The position numbers and the translations under genes are program-made. Shown here in pieces: positions 1-7,796 of a stretch of DNA of 64,000 bases. Below the pieces are notes generated by a model. That model saw only the letters and a list, made by a program, of their open reading frames with translations. It had not been told where the DNA came from and did not search any database. The DNA is from Ahniella affigens (lineage in GTDB: Bacteria; Pseudomonadota; Gammaproteobacteria; Xanthomonadales; Ahniellaceae), in contig NZ_CP027860.1 in the NCBI RefSeq assembly GCF_003015185.1, positions 1-64,000 on the forward strand. The letters are read 5' to 3'. Positions within the stretch are counted from its first letter, which is position 1, and every line of letters begins with the position of its first letter.

Positions 1-669
1 ATGGGCGACCGGCCGCAAGCACTAATTAACAAGCAAATCCTGCACGACTGCGACCTGCTGGTCGGCGTGTTCTGGACCCGGATCGGCACCGCAACAGGTG
101 AGTACGCGAGTGGAACAGTCGAAGAGATCGAAGAACACATCAAGGTGGGCAAGCCAGCCATGCTGTACTTCTCAAGCGCACCGGTTCTGCCCGACAGTGT
201 TGATTATGACCAATACCGACGGCTGAAGGAATTTCGACTAAGCTGCCAGTCGCGAGGGCTTTACGAGCCGTACAGCGACATTCAAGACTTCAGGACAAGA
301 CTCTATCGACAGCTCCAGCTGAAGATAAATCGAGACGAGTACTTTCAAGCTAACGGGCTCGCCGAATCCTTGCCAGTCATACGGGATATTCCACCGAGTC
401 CCTCGCTGTCCAAGGAGGCAGCCTTTCTCCTGAAGGAGTGCGTGGCCGACCCGTCAGGCCACGTGCTTCACCTTTCCCATCCCGGCGTGTACGTGTTGCA
501 GGTTAAAGGCAAGAACCTCATCGAGTACGGGAACGAGCGTTCACGAGCAACCTGGACCTCAGCGTTGGAAGAGCTTGAACGCGATGAACTGCTTGCCGCG
601 ACTGGCCCCAAGCGAAACATCTTCAAAGTCACTCGCAAAGGTTACGAAGTCGCCGATCGGCTGCCGTGA
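1..669 (+). CDS. DUF4062-like protein with C-terminal winged helix, 5' truncated by window edge
   Basis: The visible 222 residues begin inside a conserved block (GDRPQALINKQIL, then CDLLVGVFWTRIGT and SGTVEEIEEH) that in DUF4062-type proteins normally follows 60-80 residues of an N-terminal Rossmann-like segment. The ATG at base 1 is therefore probably internal and the gene starts outside the window. Residues about 1-115 are the DUF4062-like part. Residues about 150-222 look like a winged helix (TWTSALEELERDELLAA then a KVTRKGYEVADRL wing). DUF4062 proteins are often found in nucleotide-signal or NTPase defence contexts, but the biochemical role is unknown. The stop codon sits 1-2 bases before an attC site, as expected for an integron cassette. 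Confidence 0.6.
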   Translation: MGDRPQALINKQILHDCDLLVGVFWTRIGTATGEYASGTVEEIEEHIKVGKPAMLYFSSAPVLPDSVDYDQYRRLKEFRLSCQSRGLYEPYSDIQDFRTRLYRQLQLKINRDEYFQANGLAESLPVIRDIPPSPSLSKEAAFLLKECVADPSGHVLHLSHPGVYVLQVKGKNLIEYGNERSRATWTSALEELERDELLAATGPKRNIFKVTRKGYEVADRLP

Positions 670-670
670 G

Positions 671-731
671 GCGGAACTATTCAGTCAAGCGGGCGTGCCT
701 ACGGCACGCCGCTTACCTCAATTGTTGAGAC
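671..731 (+). other. attC recombination site
   Basis: Left box GCGGAAC and right box GTTGAGAC flank an imperfect palindrome with stem GCGGGCGTGCC / GGCACGCCGC and a TAC loop. It lies directly after the stop of the preceding gene. The boxes are degenerate but keep the AAC/GTT core. Confidence 0.65.
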
Positions 732-914
732 TGTAGGAACACGCCATTTTTCAATCGGCTAACGTTCGCATGGCCGCTGTTTACCGCCGCCGCGACGCTG
801 GGCGCCGCATGGACTGCTGATCGACGGGATATTCGTCACTGAGCCAGTTCGATCCTACGCGCTCTGGCGGCAGTTGCAAAGCTTGTAGTCGACCTCACCC
901 ACGTCGCCCTTCCG
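732..914. other. Gene-free stretch with an orphan attC left half
   Basis: A left box CGGCTAAC at 756-763 is followed by a short GC-rich arm. The matching right box GTTAGGG is only found at 1599-1605, after the transposase remnant. I read this as an attC split by insertion. No credible gene is seen. Confidence 0.4.
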
Positions 915-1598
915 GGATCGAGTGGACACGCACCAATTCCCTGCGCAGGGTGAACAACTGGGCACACGCCAATTTTCGGAACTGCCGGGGCCATGGCGCA
1001 GAGGCTGTAGTTTGCTGGCAGGCAAGAGCTCGACGTCTCATCTCAATCGCGGGGAAGACCCAGCCGCTCGGCTGCAAAGTGATACTTCGATGCGTTTGCG
1101 GGCAACTTCACGCCATCGATGGCGAACATCTCGCGGTCGATCAATCCTTCTTTGCCGAGAATCGCCAGAACCTGCGCAAACACCGATGAGATCGCATCAC
1201 GCGAGCGACTGACGAAGTCGGCAATCGTTGTGAAGTGCGGCTTGGCGTCGCCAGTGATCGCGATGAACAGGACGTTGTCGCGGCACGCCCGTCCAATGGC
1301 GCGTGAGCTCACGATTCCCTGCGTGTAAGCCAGCAGCACTGCCTTCAATAACTTCGACGGCGCATGCGCGGTCGCCTCGATGAGGTCGTTCCGATAATGC
1401 GAGTCGAATCCAAACAAGGCCAGTGCATCCACCAGATGATGCGTCGCATGGGCAAACGAACCGGGCGCCAGCTGATCCTCCAGCACCACCGGCAAGAACA
1501 GCGGGCACATGTCGACATACTTGTAACGTGCCACCGCGAACTCCCTTGCGCTCAATCACCGAAAGAAGCAAGATCGATGCCACTTTTTCTACAGCTTC
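915..1598 (-). mobile_element. IS1182-like remnant, copy A
   Basis: About 680 bp that recurs at 18000-18674. On the minus strand it runs from a terminal CTGTAGAAAAAGTGG end next to the attC right box, through the N-terminal part of a transposase, to a GGACACGCAC-type end at about 922. The plus-strand end TTTTTCTACAGCTTC directly precedes the attC right box GTTAGGG. Confidence 0.6.
1043..1555 (-). pseudogene. Truncated IS1182-family transposase
   Basis: 170 residues resembling the N-terminal region of IS1182-family transposases (FLPVVLEDQLAPGSFAHATH, HYRNDLIEATAHAPSKLLKAV, AIDGVKLPANASK). Family members are usually 450-500 residues, and the DDE catalytic region is missing, so the product should be inactive. 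A nearly identical truncation exists at 18119-18658. The shared end point suggests one truncated ancestor that spread, rather than independent decay. Confidence 0.6.
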
Positions 1599-1605
1599 GT
1601 TAGGG
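1599..1605 (+). other. attC right box joined to IS1182-like end
   Basis: GTTAGGG follows CTACAGCTTC. It marks the upstream boundary of the DUF4238 cassette and pairs with the left half at 756-763. Confidence 0.45.
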
Positions 1606-1621
1606 CGGATAGGAAACGCAC

Positions 1622-2713
1622 GTGGTCACCAAGAAGCAACACTACGTCCCGCAGTTGTTGCTCCGTCGGTTCGCAACACCGCACGGGAGTGAGTCGCGTA
1701 TCAACGTTTACGACTTTGAAAGACAACAATATCGCAAGAATCAGAACATACGTGATGTTTGCTCAAGCAACTACACGTATGACACTAACAACTCGTTCGA
1801 ACGCTTCCTGAGCGAGCACGTCGAATCGCCTGCGGGAAGCGCTTTAGAAATACTTGCGCAGACGCAAGATCGAACTGATCCAAGGCCCAGTGCAGCATTA
1901 CTTCGCTTTCTACTCGTACAACTGGCGCGGACCCGTCAGATGTATGAAAGTAGCCTAAATTTCACGAATGCCTGGATGCAAACCATCTTTGCGGAGGTCG
2001 CGCGGCTAAACGGCCTTGACGAGGCTACGGCACGGGAACTGCACATTCAACCATCTGAGCCGAGGGAGGTACTCGCATATCTTGCAGCCTACGCGGCTAC
2101 CCAATACCGACTAATTTCGGATCTGAATCTCGCTCTGGTACTCAACCAAACCAGAGTGGAGTTTATTCTCTCAGACCACCCGGTGTTCCAACACAATTGG
2201 TATCTTCGCGAGTCCGCACATCCCATGGCGGGATCGATCACTGTTCGAGGTGTCCAGTTCTTTCTTCCGCTGTCGCCGTCAGTCACATGTTGCCTCTATG
2301 ATCCGTCTGTCTACCTGTATGGCCAAGCGACTGAGGGGGCTGTTATCAACGCAACCGAAGGCGATGTCGGTCTACTGAACTCATTCCAAGCCATAAACGC
2401 TGGCTCACTCTTGCTCGCCCGGTCAGCTACAATGGAGGCCGTACTCAGCTCTCTGGGATCAAGGTACGCTGATTCAACATCCTTCTTCGAATCAGCCACA
2501 TACGTCCCCGCAAGCGTTCGGGAAGACGGAACCCTTCGCAGCACGCACCTCACGCAGCGGAAGCAGACTCGGCTTCCAGCAATGCCAGCATTTGTAAAGA
2601 TCAAGAACAAGGTCAGGAGCCAGACGATCGAGTGTGTTCACCGCTGTCCAGAGAACGTTGCCGCGCACAAAATGTTCGACGAGAGTCTTCGGCGTCAACG
2701 CAATGCGCCCTAA
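1622..2713 (+). CDS. DUF4238 domain protein (integron cassette)
   Basis: 363 residues. The GTG at 1622 gives the typical DUF4238 start VTKKQHYVPQLLLRRFA, followed by the usual NIRDVCSSNYTYD block, a central helical region, and a QTRVEFILSDHPVF segment near residue 180. DUF4238 proteins are single-domain and lack a settled function; they are common in mobile and defence neighbourhoods. The gene begins 16 bases after an attC right box, and its TAA stop is inside the next attC left box GCCCTAAC, which is standard cassette packing. No signal peptide or membrane segment is seen. Function not assigned. Confidence 0.75.
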   Translation: MVTKKQHYVPQLLLRRFATPHGSESRINVYDFERQQYRKNQNIRDVCSSNYTYDTNNSFERFLSEHVESPAGSALEILAQTQDRTDPRPSAALLRFLLVQLARTRQMYESSLNFTNAWMQTIFAEVARLNGLDEATARELHIQPSEPREVLAYLAAYAATQYRLISDLNLALVLNQTRVEFILSDHPVFQHNWYLRESAHPMAGSITVRGVQFFLPLSPSVTCCLYDPSVYLYGQATEGAVINATEGDVGLLNSFQAINAGSLLLARSATMEAVLSSLGSRYADSTSFFESATYVPASVREDGTLRSTHLTQRKQTRLPAMPAFVKIKNKVRSQTIECVHRCPENVAAHKMFDESLRRQRNAP

Positions 2714-3120
2714 CCCTCGTTCGAGGCGAGGCCCAACGGCAAACTACCAAGCCCGGCTCCAGGTGTCGGATCGACTGGACACGCACTACTTCCTAAACTG
2801 CCGTGCTGAGTTGGTGCGTGTCTGCAATCGCTCCCTGCGAGCAAGCCAGCAGCACTGCCTTCAACAGCATCGACGGCGCAAGTGCAGTCGCACCGGTCGG
2901 GTCGTTCCGATAGTGCGAGTCGCATCCAGACAAGTCCAATGCATCCACCAGATGGTACGTCGCATGGGCAAGCGAACCCGGCCCCAGCTGATCCTCCAGA
3001 ACCAGCGGCAAGAACCGGGGCTCGTGTCGACACACGTGTAACGTGCCACCGCCGACTCCCTTGCGCTTGATCACCGAAAGAAGCAAGATCGAGGCCACTT
3101 TTCCTACAGCTTCGTTAGGT
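2707..3120 (+). other. attC split by an IS1182-like remnant (copy B)
   Basis: Left box GCCCTAAC at 2707-2714 and right box GTTAGGT at 3114-3120 are 400 bp apart. Between them lie a GGACACGCAC/GTGCGTGTC palindrome (about 2777-2822) and a shorter copy of the IS1182-like remnant on the minus strand (2793-3098, transposase N-terminal fragment only). The remnant again ends CCTACAGCTTC immediately before the right box. Confidence 0.5.
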
Positions 3121-3186
3121 CCACGATAGAAAGTTCATCGCAAGTCTTCTTGGTCTCATCCGGTCCGCGGCCATCGTTCGCGGCTC

Positions 3187-3420
3187 GTGGCCGATTCTTT
3201 GTGGCCTGGTCGCGAAGTGGACACCGACAGCAACAGCGAAATGCCAACATCTTCATCTTGGACGGAGCTCACCATTGCCCTTCGGCCTGACTGCATAGAG
3301 CGCATCGAAGTAGATCCAGTGTCGTCGTCTCCCCTCGTGCTTCGCGTCTCTGCCACCACTGGCGAGCCCGCGTCTCGCGCGGCAGTCTTCTTCAGGAGCA
3401 TAGCGGCGGTACGCTCGTAG
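3187..3420 (+). CDS. Hypothetical small protein, weak
   Basis: A 77-residue frame with a GTG start lies between an attC right box (3114) and the next left box (3428). Its stop is 8 bases before that box, as in real cassettes. The part IERIEVDPVSSSPLVLRVSA has plausible composition, but an overlapping frame of similar size exists on the other strand and no family is recognised. It may be a non-coding cassette. Confidence 0.25.
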   Translation: MADSLWPGREVDTDSNSEMPTSSSWTELTIALRPDCIERIEVDPVSSSPLVLRVSATTGEPASRAAVFFRSIAAVRS

Positions 3421-3427
3421 CTTCATG

Positions 3428-3516
3428 GCCCTAACTAGGTGTTCAAGCCGACCGCCGAGGAAGTTGCGCGTATCATCCACACCGTCGCGCGGCGGCGGCT
3501 TAACACGACGATAGGC
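3428..3516 (+). other. attC recombination site
   Basis: Left box GCCCTAAC followed by TGTTCAAGCCGACCGCC; complementary arm GGCGGCGGCTTAACACGAC and right box GATAGGC, which is degenerate (GAT for GTT). Confidence 0.6.
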
Positions 3517-3559
3517 ATTGAATTGCCGCCACGTTCGAATCGTCCGGTGGATCTGGTCG

Positions 3560-3817
3560 GTGCACATTTACGGCGGTCATGCGTTACAGGTCCAGAGTCG
3601 CATTCCTCGCGCATTCCGCCCACGAGCCGGATTGTGGCTGCAAGCGCTCAGGGGTTGAGCTGTTTGCTAAGGCGAGGCGCTGTTGTGGCCTTGCCGTCGG
3701 TCCGAGGGCAATTCGCGCGGATTTCCAGCCTAACTGTACATTCGAGCGGACAGCCGGGGGTATACTAGGCGCATCCAACCATTCGCGGCCGGCTGCTGCT
3801 TGATTCAGACGTTAGGC
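3560..3817 (+). repeat. ORF-less repeat before cassette gene, copy 1 (diverged)
   Basis: A diverged relative of the about 300 bp segment found at 5107-5415 and 7039-7345. It shares the TTTCCAGCC run into the attC and the extended attC core GCGGACAGCCGGGGGTATAC. It holds no convincing gene. Confidence 0.5.
3727..3817 (+). other. attC recombination site
   Basis: Perfectly complementary boxes GCCTAAC and GTTAGGC. Arms CATTCGAGCGGACAGCCGG and CCGGCTGCTGCTTGATTCAG enclose a large asymmetric loop containing GGTATACTAGG. Confidence 0.8.
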
Positions 3818-3848
3818 ATCAACCGCCACTATCAATGAACCGTTCCAG

Positions 3849-4226
3849 ATGAATACAGATTTGTACGTTCTTGGCGATGCAGACCAGATTCGGGATGGAA
3901 TTGACAAGAGATTGCTTCAAGGCAAGCTCGAAGAACTGACTGCGTTCTCATCCGCACTGACCAAAGCGATTGCTTCCCTCCTCCAATCTTTTGAAGAAGA
4001 AATGGGAGCGACAGTAATCATGGCAGGAGGAGACGACGTACTCCTGCGAGTAAGTTATGAACGTTACTCTTTAGATACAAACCTATCTCTTGCCGAGGAG
4101 TTCCACCGAAGCACGGGTTGCACTATCTCGTTTGGTGTCGCCGAGAAGCTCAGCGATGCATACATTAATCTCAGGAAGGCCAAGGCGGAGAAGTCGTGCG
4201 TTTGCTTTGGTGGCGTTCACATATGA
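3849..4226 (+). CDS. optS: Minimal CRISPR polymerase (mCpol) nucleotide cyclase, OptS-like
   Basis: 125 residues, the size of a bare Cas10-type palm domain. Metal-binding motifs are visible: LGDADQI near the N-terminus (Asp10 and Asp12), AGGDDVL with GGDD at residues 60-63, and SFGVAEKLSDAYINLRKAKA as the closing palm helix. In the characterised Panoptes system the mCpol protein constitutively makes a cyclic dinucleotide (2',3'-c-di-AMP reported), and sequestration of that signal by phage sponges releases the partner effector. The product here is not proven. The next gene overlaps by 4 bases (ATGA), so the two are translationally coupled. The pair sits between two attC sites and is one cassette. 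Confidence 0.85.
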   Translation: MNTDLYVLGDADQIRDGIDKRLLQGKLEELTAFSSALTKAIASLLQSFEEEMGATVIMAGGDDVLLRVSYERYSLDTNLSLAEEFHRSTGCTISFGVAEKLSDAYINLRKAKAEKSCVCFGGVHI

Positions 4227-5047
4227 AGTCACTGCACATCTTCGTTGACTCCGAGCGCCCTGACCAATACCTAAACACGATTGTTCATTGCGTGTTAGAG
4301 AGAGACGTTCGGGCGATTGAATTTCTTCATATAAGGACACTGACGAGCGTCGATACAAAGAACCGAAGCAACGGGTTGTCCTCACGTGTAATGGCGGCTG
4401 TTCAGTCTCAACTAAAGAGTTTGGCGGAACGTCAAGAGTACACAAGTCAGTCCACCGACAGATCTCACCATCGAGTTGAGTTGGCCAGTATCTACGGTCA
4501 TGAAAAGGCGGCGGAAGTTGCGGCGTACTACGAACGAGTTCGTGAAATTTCGCTCTCATACTCTAACCGTGAAGTCGAGTACGAAGAGTTACGCTCTGTA
4601 ATGCAGAAGCTTGCAGAGAAAGGAAATGACGCCTTCTTGGATGTCACCGCAGTCAAGAAACGCTACTTAGGTGACATTCTTGCTGCCGGCTTAGTGGAAG
4701 GTATTCGTGGGCTCTGGACATTTGACCTGCTCACACGATCGGTAAACTTTGACAAACCTTGGTCAATGCTCATACACGAGCTTCGCGCATCTGGGACTGT
4801 GATGTATCGATACACAAATATCCTCGATACTCAGACCTATACGGCATGTGTTCGCTTGGTGTTCATTCGTGCTCCGCGATACAAACGTATGGCGATTGGA
4901 ACAGTGACACTGATTTTCGTTGGTGCGCTTGGTTACTTTGTTCTCGGTGAAGAGAGCCAGGCCGTCAAGGTTGTTCTCGCAATGTCAGGAATCGCTAGTA
5001 TTGCATCACTCGCGCTTGTGTTTTATCCCCCAAGAACAGAGGCCTAA
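4223..5047 (+). CDS. optE: CARF-like / two-transmembrane effector, OptE-like
   Basis: 274 residues from the ATG that overlaps the mCpol stop; an in-frame ATG at 4196 is less likely. Residues about 1-150 look like a Rossmann/CARF-type sensor (KSLHIFVDSERPDQYLNTIV, EFLHIRTL, then FLDVTAVKKRYLGDILAAGL). The C-terminus has two hydrophobic helices (MAIGTVTLIFVGALGYFVLG and VVLAMSGIASIASLALVFY) with only a short polar linker. By analogy with Panoptes, ligand bound at the sensor would hold the protein off, and loss of ligand would permit membrane damage. The published OptE has a different soluble domain (2TM-beta), so this may be another subtype. The gene ends in the attC left box (CCTAAC contains the TAA stop). 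Confidence 0.75.
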   Translation: MKSLHIFVDSERPDQYLNTIVHCVLERDVRAIEFLHIRTLTSVDTKNRSNGLSSRVMAAVQSQLKSLAERQEYTSQSTDRSHHRVELASIYGHEKAAEVAAYYERVREISLSYSNREVEYEELRSVMQKLAEKGNDAFLDVTAVKKRYLGDILAAGLVEGIRGLWTFDLLTRSVNFDKPWSMLIHELRASGTVMYRYTNILDTQTYTACVRLVFIRAPRYKRMAIGTVTLIFVGALGYFVLGEESQAVKVVLAMSGIASIASLALVFYPPRTEA

Positions 5048-5113
5048 CGTCGCGCTCGACACGGACGATCAAAATGCTGCGCATTGCGCCCGCCGGTTAG
5101 CTCTACGTTAGGC
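5041..5113 (+). other. attC recombination site
   Basis: Boxes GGCCTAAC and GTTAGGC; arms CGTCGCGCTCGACACGGAC and GCCGGTTAGCTCTAC around a short ATGCTGCGCAT palindrome. Confidence 0.75.
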
Positions 5114-5415
5114 TTTGCCTGCCGGGCTATGTAGTTCACGTTGTGGTGCGAAGTTACGCACGTTCCCGGCATTCCTGCGATGTGGCTTCGGGATTTCTGT
5201 CCTCTGGTTCTCGCCCAAAAACGCCGAGCGGCGTCTGACAGGAGTCTGGCTTGGGGCAAGGCGCCTAGGCGCCGCATGTACCCCATCCTTGCCGGCATTG
5301 CAACGGCAATGCGTGTGTATTTCCAGCCCAACTATGCATTCAAGCGGACAGCCGGGGGTATACTCGGCGCATCCAACCATTCGCGGCCGGCTGCCGCTTA
5401 ATTCAGACGTTATGC
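5107..5415 (+). repeat. ORF-less about 300 bp repeat, copy 2, ending in attC
   Basis: Begins at GTTAGGCTTTGCC, contains GAAGTTACGCACGTTCCCGG and CTCGCCCAAAA, and ends in an attC (GCCCAAC at 5326, GTTATGC at 5409). It is closely similar to 7039-7345. No gene is seen. It lies directly upstream of the TIR gene. Confidence 0.7.
5326..5415 (+). other. attC recombination site
   Basis: GCCCAAC left box, GTTATGC right box, arms GCATTCAAGCGGACAGCCGG and CCGGCTGCCGCTTAATTCAG, and an internal GGGGGTATACTCGGCGC loop. Confidence 0.75.
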
Positions 5416-5430
5416 GTCACAAAAACCGCC

Positions 5431-6432
5431 ATGACACGCGAAGTGCAGTTTGAAGTTGCTCTCTCCTTCGCTGGAGAGGATCGACCGTATGTCGATCAGG
5501 TTGCAAATCTCCTTCGAAGCTCTGGCGTCAAGGTCTTCTATGACCTCTTCGAAGAATCGAGCCTCTGGGGCAAGAACCTCTACGACTACCTCTCGGACGT
5601 GTACCAGAACAAGGCCTTGTACACGATCATGTTCATTTCAAAGCACTACGCCGGGAAGCTCTGGCCATCTCATGAACGTCAAGCCATGCAGGCTCGTGCG
5701 TTCCAAGAACATCAGGAGTACGTGCTCCCAGCCCGTTTCGACAGTACCGAGATTCCAGGCGTGCTGCCGACGGTAGCCTATGTCTCCCTTGTTGACAAAC
5801 CGCCGCAGGAGTTCGTCAAGCTTGTCCACAAGAAGCTCGTTTACGCCGGGCGTAGCATCCCCTCGGAGCAACTACGGAACGCAGTCTTCGCGGTAGAATC
5901 ACCGCCGCGCGTCGACCCAACTGAGGCTGTGGTCCACGTAATCGATGAGGATGGAAATCCGCTGGAAGGTGCGATTGTCACGGCGCTGGCAGACAACAGC
6001 ACCTTCAAGGACTCAGTCAGTTCCGGACTCGGAGTTGCCAAGTTCACATTCCAGACTCGACGGAAACTGCGGGTTCTCATCGCTCATCCCAATCGTCCTG
6101 GTGCCATTTTTCCTGAATGGGATCCCGCGGATGACTTGCGCGCAGCGCTTCCCGCGAGCGGGAACACAGGTTCGATCATCTGCCACAGCACAGGCTACAT
6201 CCCAGGCTTGAAAGGCCGACTGAACCCCATTCTGGATACGAGAAACCGCATGTACCTTTATGCGGACAACATTGCCATCCGCGGCGGGGAACGGCAGCCA
6301 GCTCAGTTCTTGGTAGGGGTGCCGTTCATGCTGGAGGACTCAAACGGTACGGTCATGCAGGTGACTGTCCTGCACATCCAAGGTCGAACAGCCTTACTTC
6401 AGTACGTTCACGCTCGCACCAGTGACGCATAA
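5431..6432 (+). CDS. TIR-domain protein with Ig-like middle and unknown C-terminal domain
   Basis: 333 residues. Residues 5-140 are a TIR domain: FEVALSFAGEDRPYVDQVAN opening, FYDLFEESSLWGKNL, and WPSHERQAMQARA with Glu82 in the place of the NAD-cleaving glutamate. Residues about 170-235 (VHVIDEDGNPLEGAIVTAL) resemble a carboxypeptidase-regulatory or Ig-like beta-sandwich. The last 100 residues are unrecognised. TIR domains of this type hydrolyse or cyclise NAD in anti-phage and cell-death pathways; depletion of NAD on infection is the inferred role. It is a single-gene cassette, 15 bases after an attC right box, with its stop inside the next attC. Confidence 0.75.
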   Translation: MTREVQFEVALSFAGEDRPYVDQVANLLRSSGVKVFYDLFEESSLWGKNLYDYLSDVYQNKALYTIMFISKHYAGKLWPSHERQAMQARAFQEHQEYVLPARFDSTEIPGVLPTVAYVSLVDKPPQEFVKLVHKKLVYAGRSIPSEQLRNAVFAVESPPRVDPTEAVVHVIDEDGNPLEGAIVTALADNSTFKDSVSSGLGVAKFTFQTRRKLRVLIAHPNRPGAIFPEWDPADDLRAALPASGNTGSIICHSTGYIPGLKGRLNPILDTRNRMYLYADNIAIRGGERQPAQFLVGVPFMLEDSNGTVMQVTVLHIQGRTALLQYVHARTSDA

Positions 6433-6555
6433 CCCCTCGCTCGAGCCGACGCGCTGCGGCAGCCAAGGCTTGGTCGCTTCAGGTCATAGTGGTCATTGTC
6501 TTTCCGCGGCGAAGGCTAGTCTGCCTCCACGCGCGGCTCAGCTCGAACGTTAGGT
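6427..6555 (+). other. attC recombination site, long form
   Basis: Left box GCATAAC plus CCTCGCTCGAGCCGACGCG; right arm CGCGCGGCTCAGCTCGAAC plus box GTTAGGT. The central 60 bp have little symmetry. Confidence 0.65.
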
Positions 6556-6793
6556 TCCATATGACGCAGCAATTCCGCGCTACGGCACGATTGGGTAACT
6601 CGATCGATAGGCGGATCGAGTGGACACACACCAAGTCTAGCCACTGTCCGAGTCATGGCCGCAAGCGCTGCCTCTGCCGGAAGGCGGACACGCACTAGAG
6701 CCGCGACGCCATGCGCTTTGCTGCGTGTCCGCCATTCGCCTACAGTTGGCTAGGCATTCCAGCTAGAGCGCAAGCACGGCTCGCCGCCTATGC
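6556..6793. other. Gene-free cassette remnant
   Basis: No convincing coding frame. It contains a GGACACACACC half-repeat and one full copy of the 50 bp palindrome (6684-6732). Confidence 0.5.
6684..6732. repeat. 50 bp palindromic repeat, copy P1
   Basis: Arms GCGGACACGCACTAG and GCTGCGTGTCCGC with core AGCCGCGACGCCATGCG. Other clear copies: 11771-11824, 14704-14750, 17689-17741, 22921-22973, 28042-28095, 28597-28648, 28804-28855. Confidence 0.7.
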
Positions 6794-6885
6794 CCTCTAA
6801 CTATACGTTCGAGCCGACCGCCTGGGAAGTTTGTCGTTTAAGCCAACTGCTGCGGGTCGGCGGCGGCTTAATGTGGCGTTGAGGC
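6794..6885 (+). other. attC recombination site
   Basis: Left box CCTCTAAC, arm GTTCGAGCCGACCGCC, arm GGCGGCGGCTTAATG, right box GTTGAGGC. Confidence 0.6.
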
Positions 6886-7038
6886 TGTAGAAAAAGTCGT
6901 TCAATGCCGAATTTCATGGGAAGTGCTGAAAAGTGACCGCACCAGAAGGGCTACATTCAACGATCGGAACATCGGTAGGGGTAAACGCACCCCAAAAAAC
7001 TGTTGCCCGGCCAGTATTTCGACTTTTTGTACAACCTC
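6884..7038. mobile_element. MITE-like element with IS1182-type ends, copy 1
   Basis: About 155 bp with terminal inverted repeats GCTGTAGAAAAAGTCG and CGACTTTTTGTACAAC. It is highly similar to 19746-19901. The outer end abuts the attC right box GTTAGGC at 7039, as the IS1182-like remnants do. Confidence 0.6.
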
Positions 7039-7345
7039 GTTAGGCTTTGCTTGCCGGGCGATGTAACTCACCTTGTGGTGCGATGTTACGCACGTTCCCG
7101 GCATTCCGGCATTGTTGCATCGGGACTTCTGTCATCTGGCGCTCGCCCAAAAGCCGAACTGCGGTTGCCAGCGGTCAGGATTGGGGCAGGGAGCCTCCGG
7201 CTAGCATTAACTCCAGCCTTGCCAGACTTCCAACGGTTATGCGCGTGGATTCCCAGCCCAACTATGCATTCAAGCGGACAGCCGGGGGTATACTCGGCTC
7301 ATCCAACCGTTCGCGGCCGGCTGCCGCTTAATTCAGCCGTTTGGC
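7039..7345 (+). repeat. ORF-less about 300 bp repeat, copy 3, ending in attC
   Basis: Closely similar to 5107-5415 throughout (GTTAGGCTTTGCTTGCCGGG, GTTACGCACGTTCCCGGCAT, CTCGCCCAAAAGCCG). It ends in the attC at 7256-7345, 50 bases upstream of the TIR/caspase operon. Confidence 0.7.
7256..7345 (+). other. attC recombination site
   Basis: GCCCAAC and GTTTGGC boxes; same extended arms and GGGGGTATACTCGG loop as at 5326-5415. Confidence 0.7.
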
Positions 7346-7394
7346 GTCTTAATTACAGCACTTCCGCTCTTGCCAATTTATCAGGGAGAAAACT

Positions 7395-7787
7395 ATGGCC
7401 ACAAAGAAACGAGTCTTTATCAGCTTTGACTACGATAACGACGAAGGAGCAAAGACAATGCTCGCGGGGCAAGCGAAGCTGCCAGACAGTCCCTTTGATT
7501 TTAAGGATGCCTCGATCAAAGAGCATCTCACTGGCGACTGGAAGGAAAAGGTGAAACGCCGCATGGATAACATAGATGTGGTGGTTGTCCTCTGCGGAGA
7601 AAAGACCCATACAGCAGCCGGTGTATCCGCTGAGCTGGATATTGCGAAGGAGAAAAATAAGGATTATTTCCTTCTAGCCGCATACTCCGACAAGACCTGT
7701 ACAAAGCCCAAGAGCGCTTTGTCCACCGACAAGGTGTACAAATGGACTTGGGATAACCTCAAGGCGTTAATTGGTGGTGGGCGCTAG
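7395..7787 (+). CDS. thsB: ThsB-like TIR protein (Thoeris sensor/cyclase)
   Basis: 130 residues, a bare TIR of the ThsB/MTH538 type. The protein opens KKRVFISFDYDNDEGAKTML, has the SPFDFKDASIKEHL segment and a NIDVVVVLCGEKTHTAAGVS strand-loop, and ends SAELDIAKEKNKDYFLLAAY with a candidate catalytic Glu in SAELD. ThsB TIRs sense phage and make ADP-ribose-type signals (in type IV Thoeris an N7-linked cADPR derivative has been reported). The AGGGAG ribosome site is close to the ATG. The caspase-like gene starts 9 bases after the stop, and both lie within one cassette bounded by attC sites. Confidence 0.8.
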   Translation: MATKKRVFISFDYDNDEGAKTMLAGQAKLPDSPFDFKDASIKEHLTGDWKEKVKRRMDNIDVVVVLCGEKTHTAAGVSAELDIAKEKNKDYFLLAAYSDKTCTKPKSALSTDKVYKWTWDNLKALIGGGR

Positions 7788-7796
7788 GAGAGGATC

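Noticed and set aside
6684-6732. tRNA gene
   Set aside because: The sequence folds as a single long hairpin and lacks cloverleaf arms, a T-loop GTTCRA and a CCA-type end.
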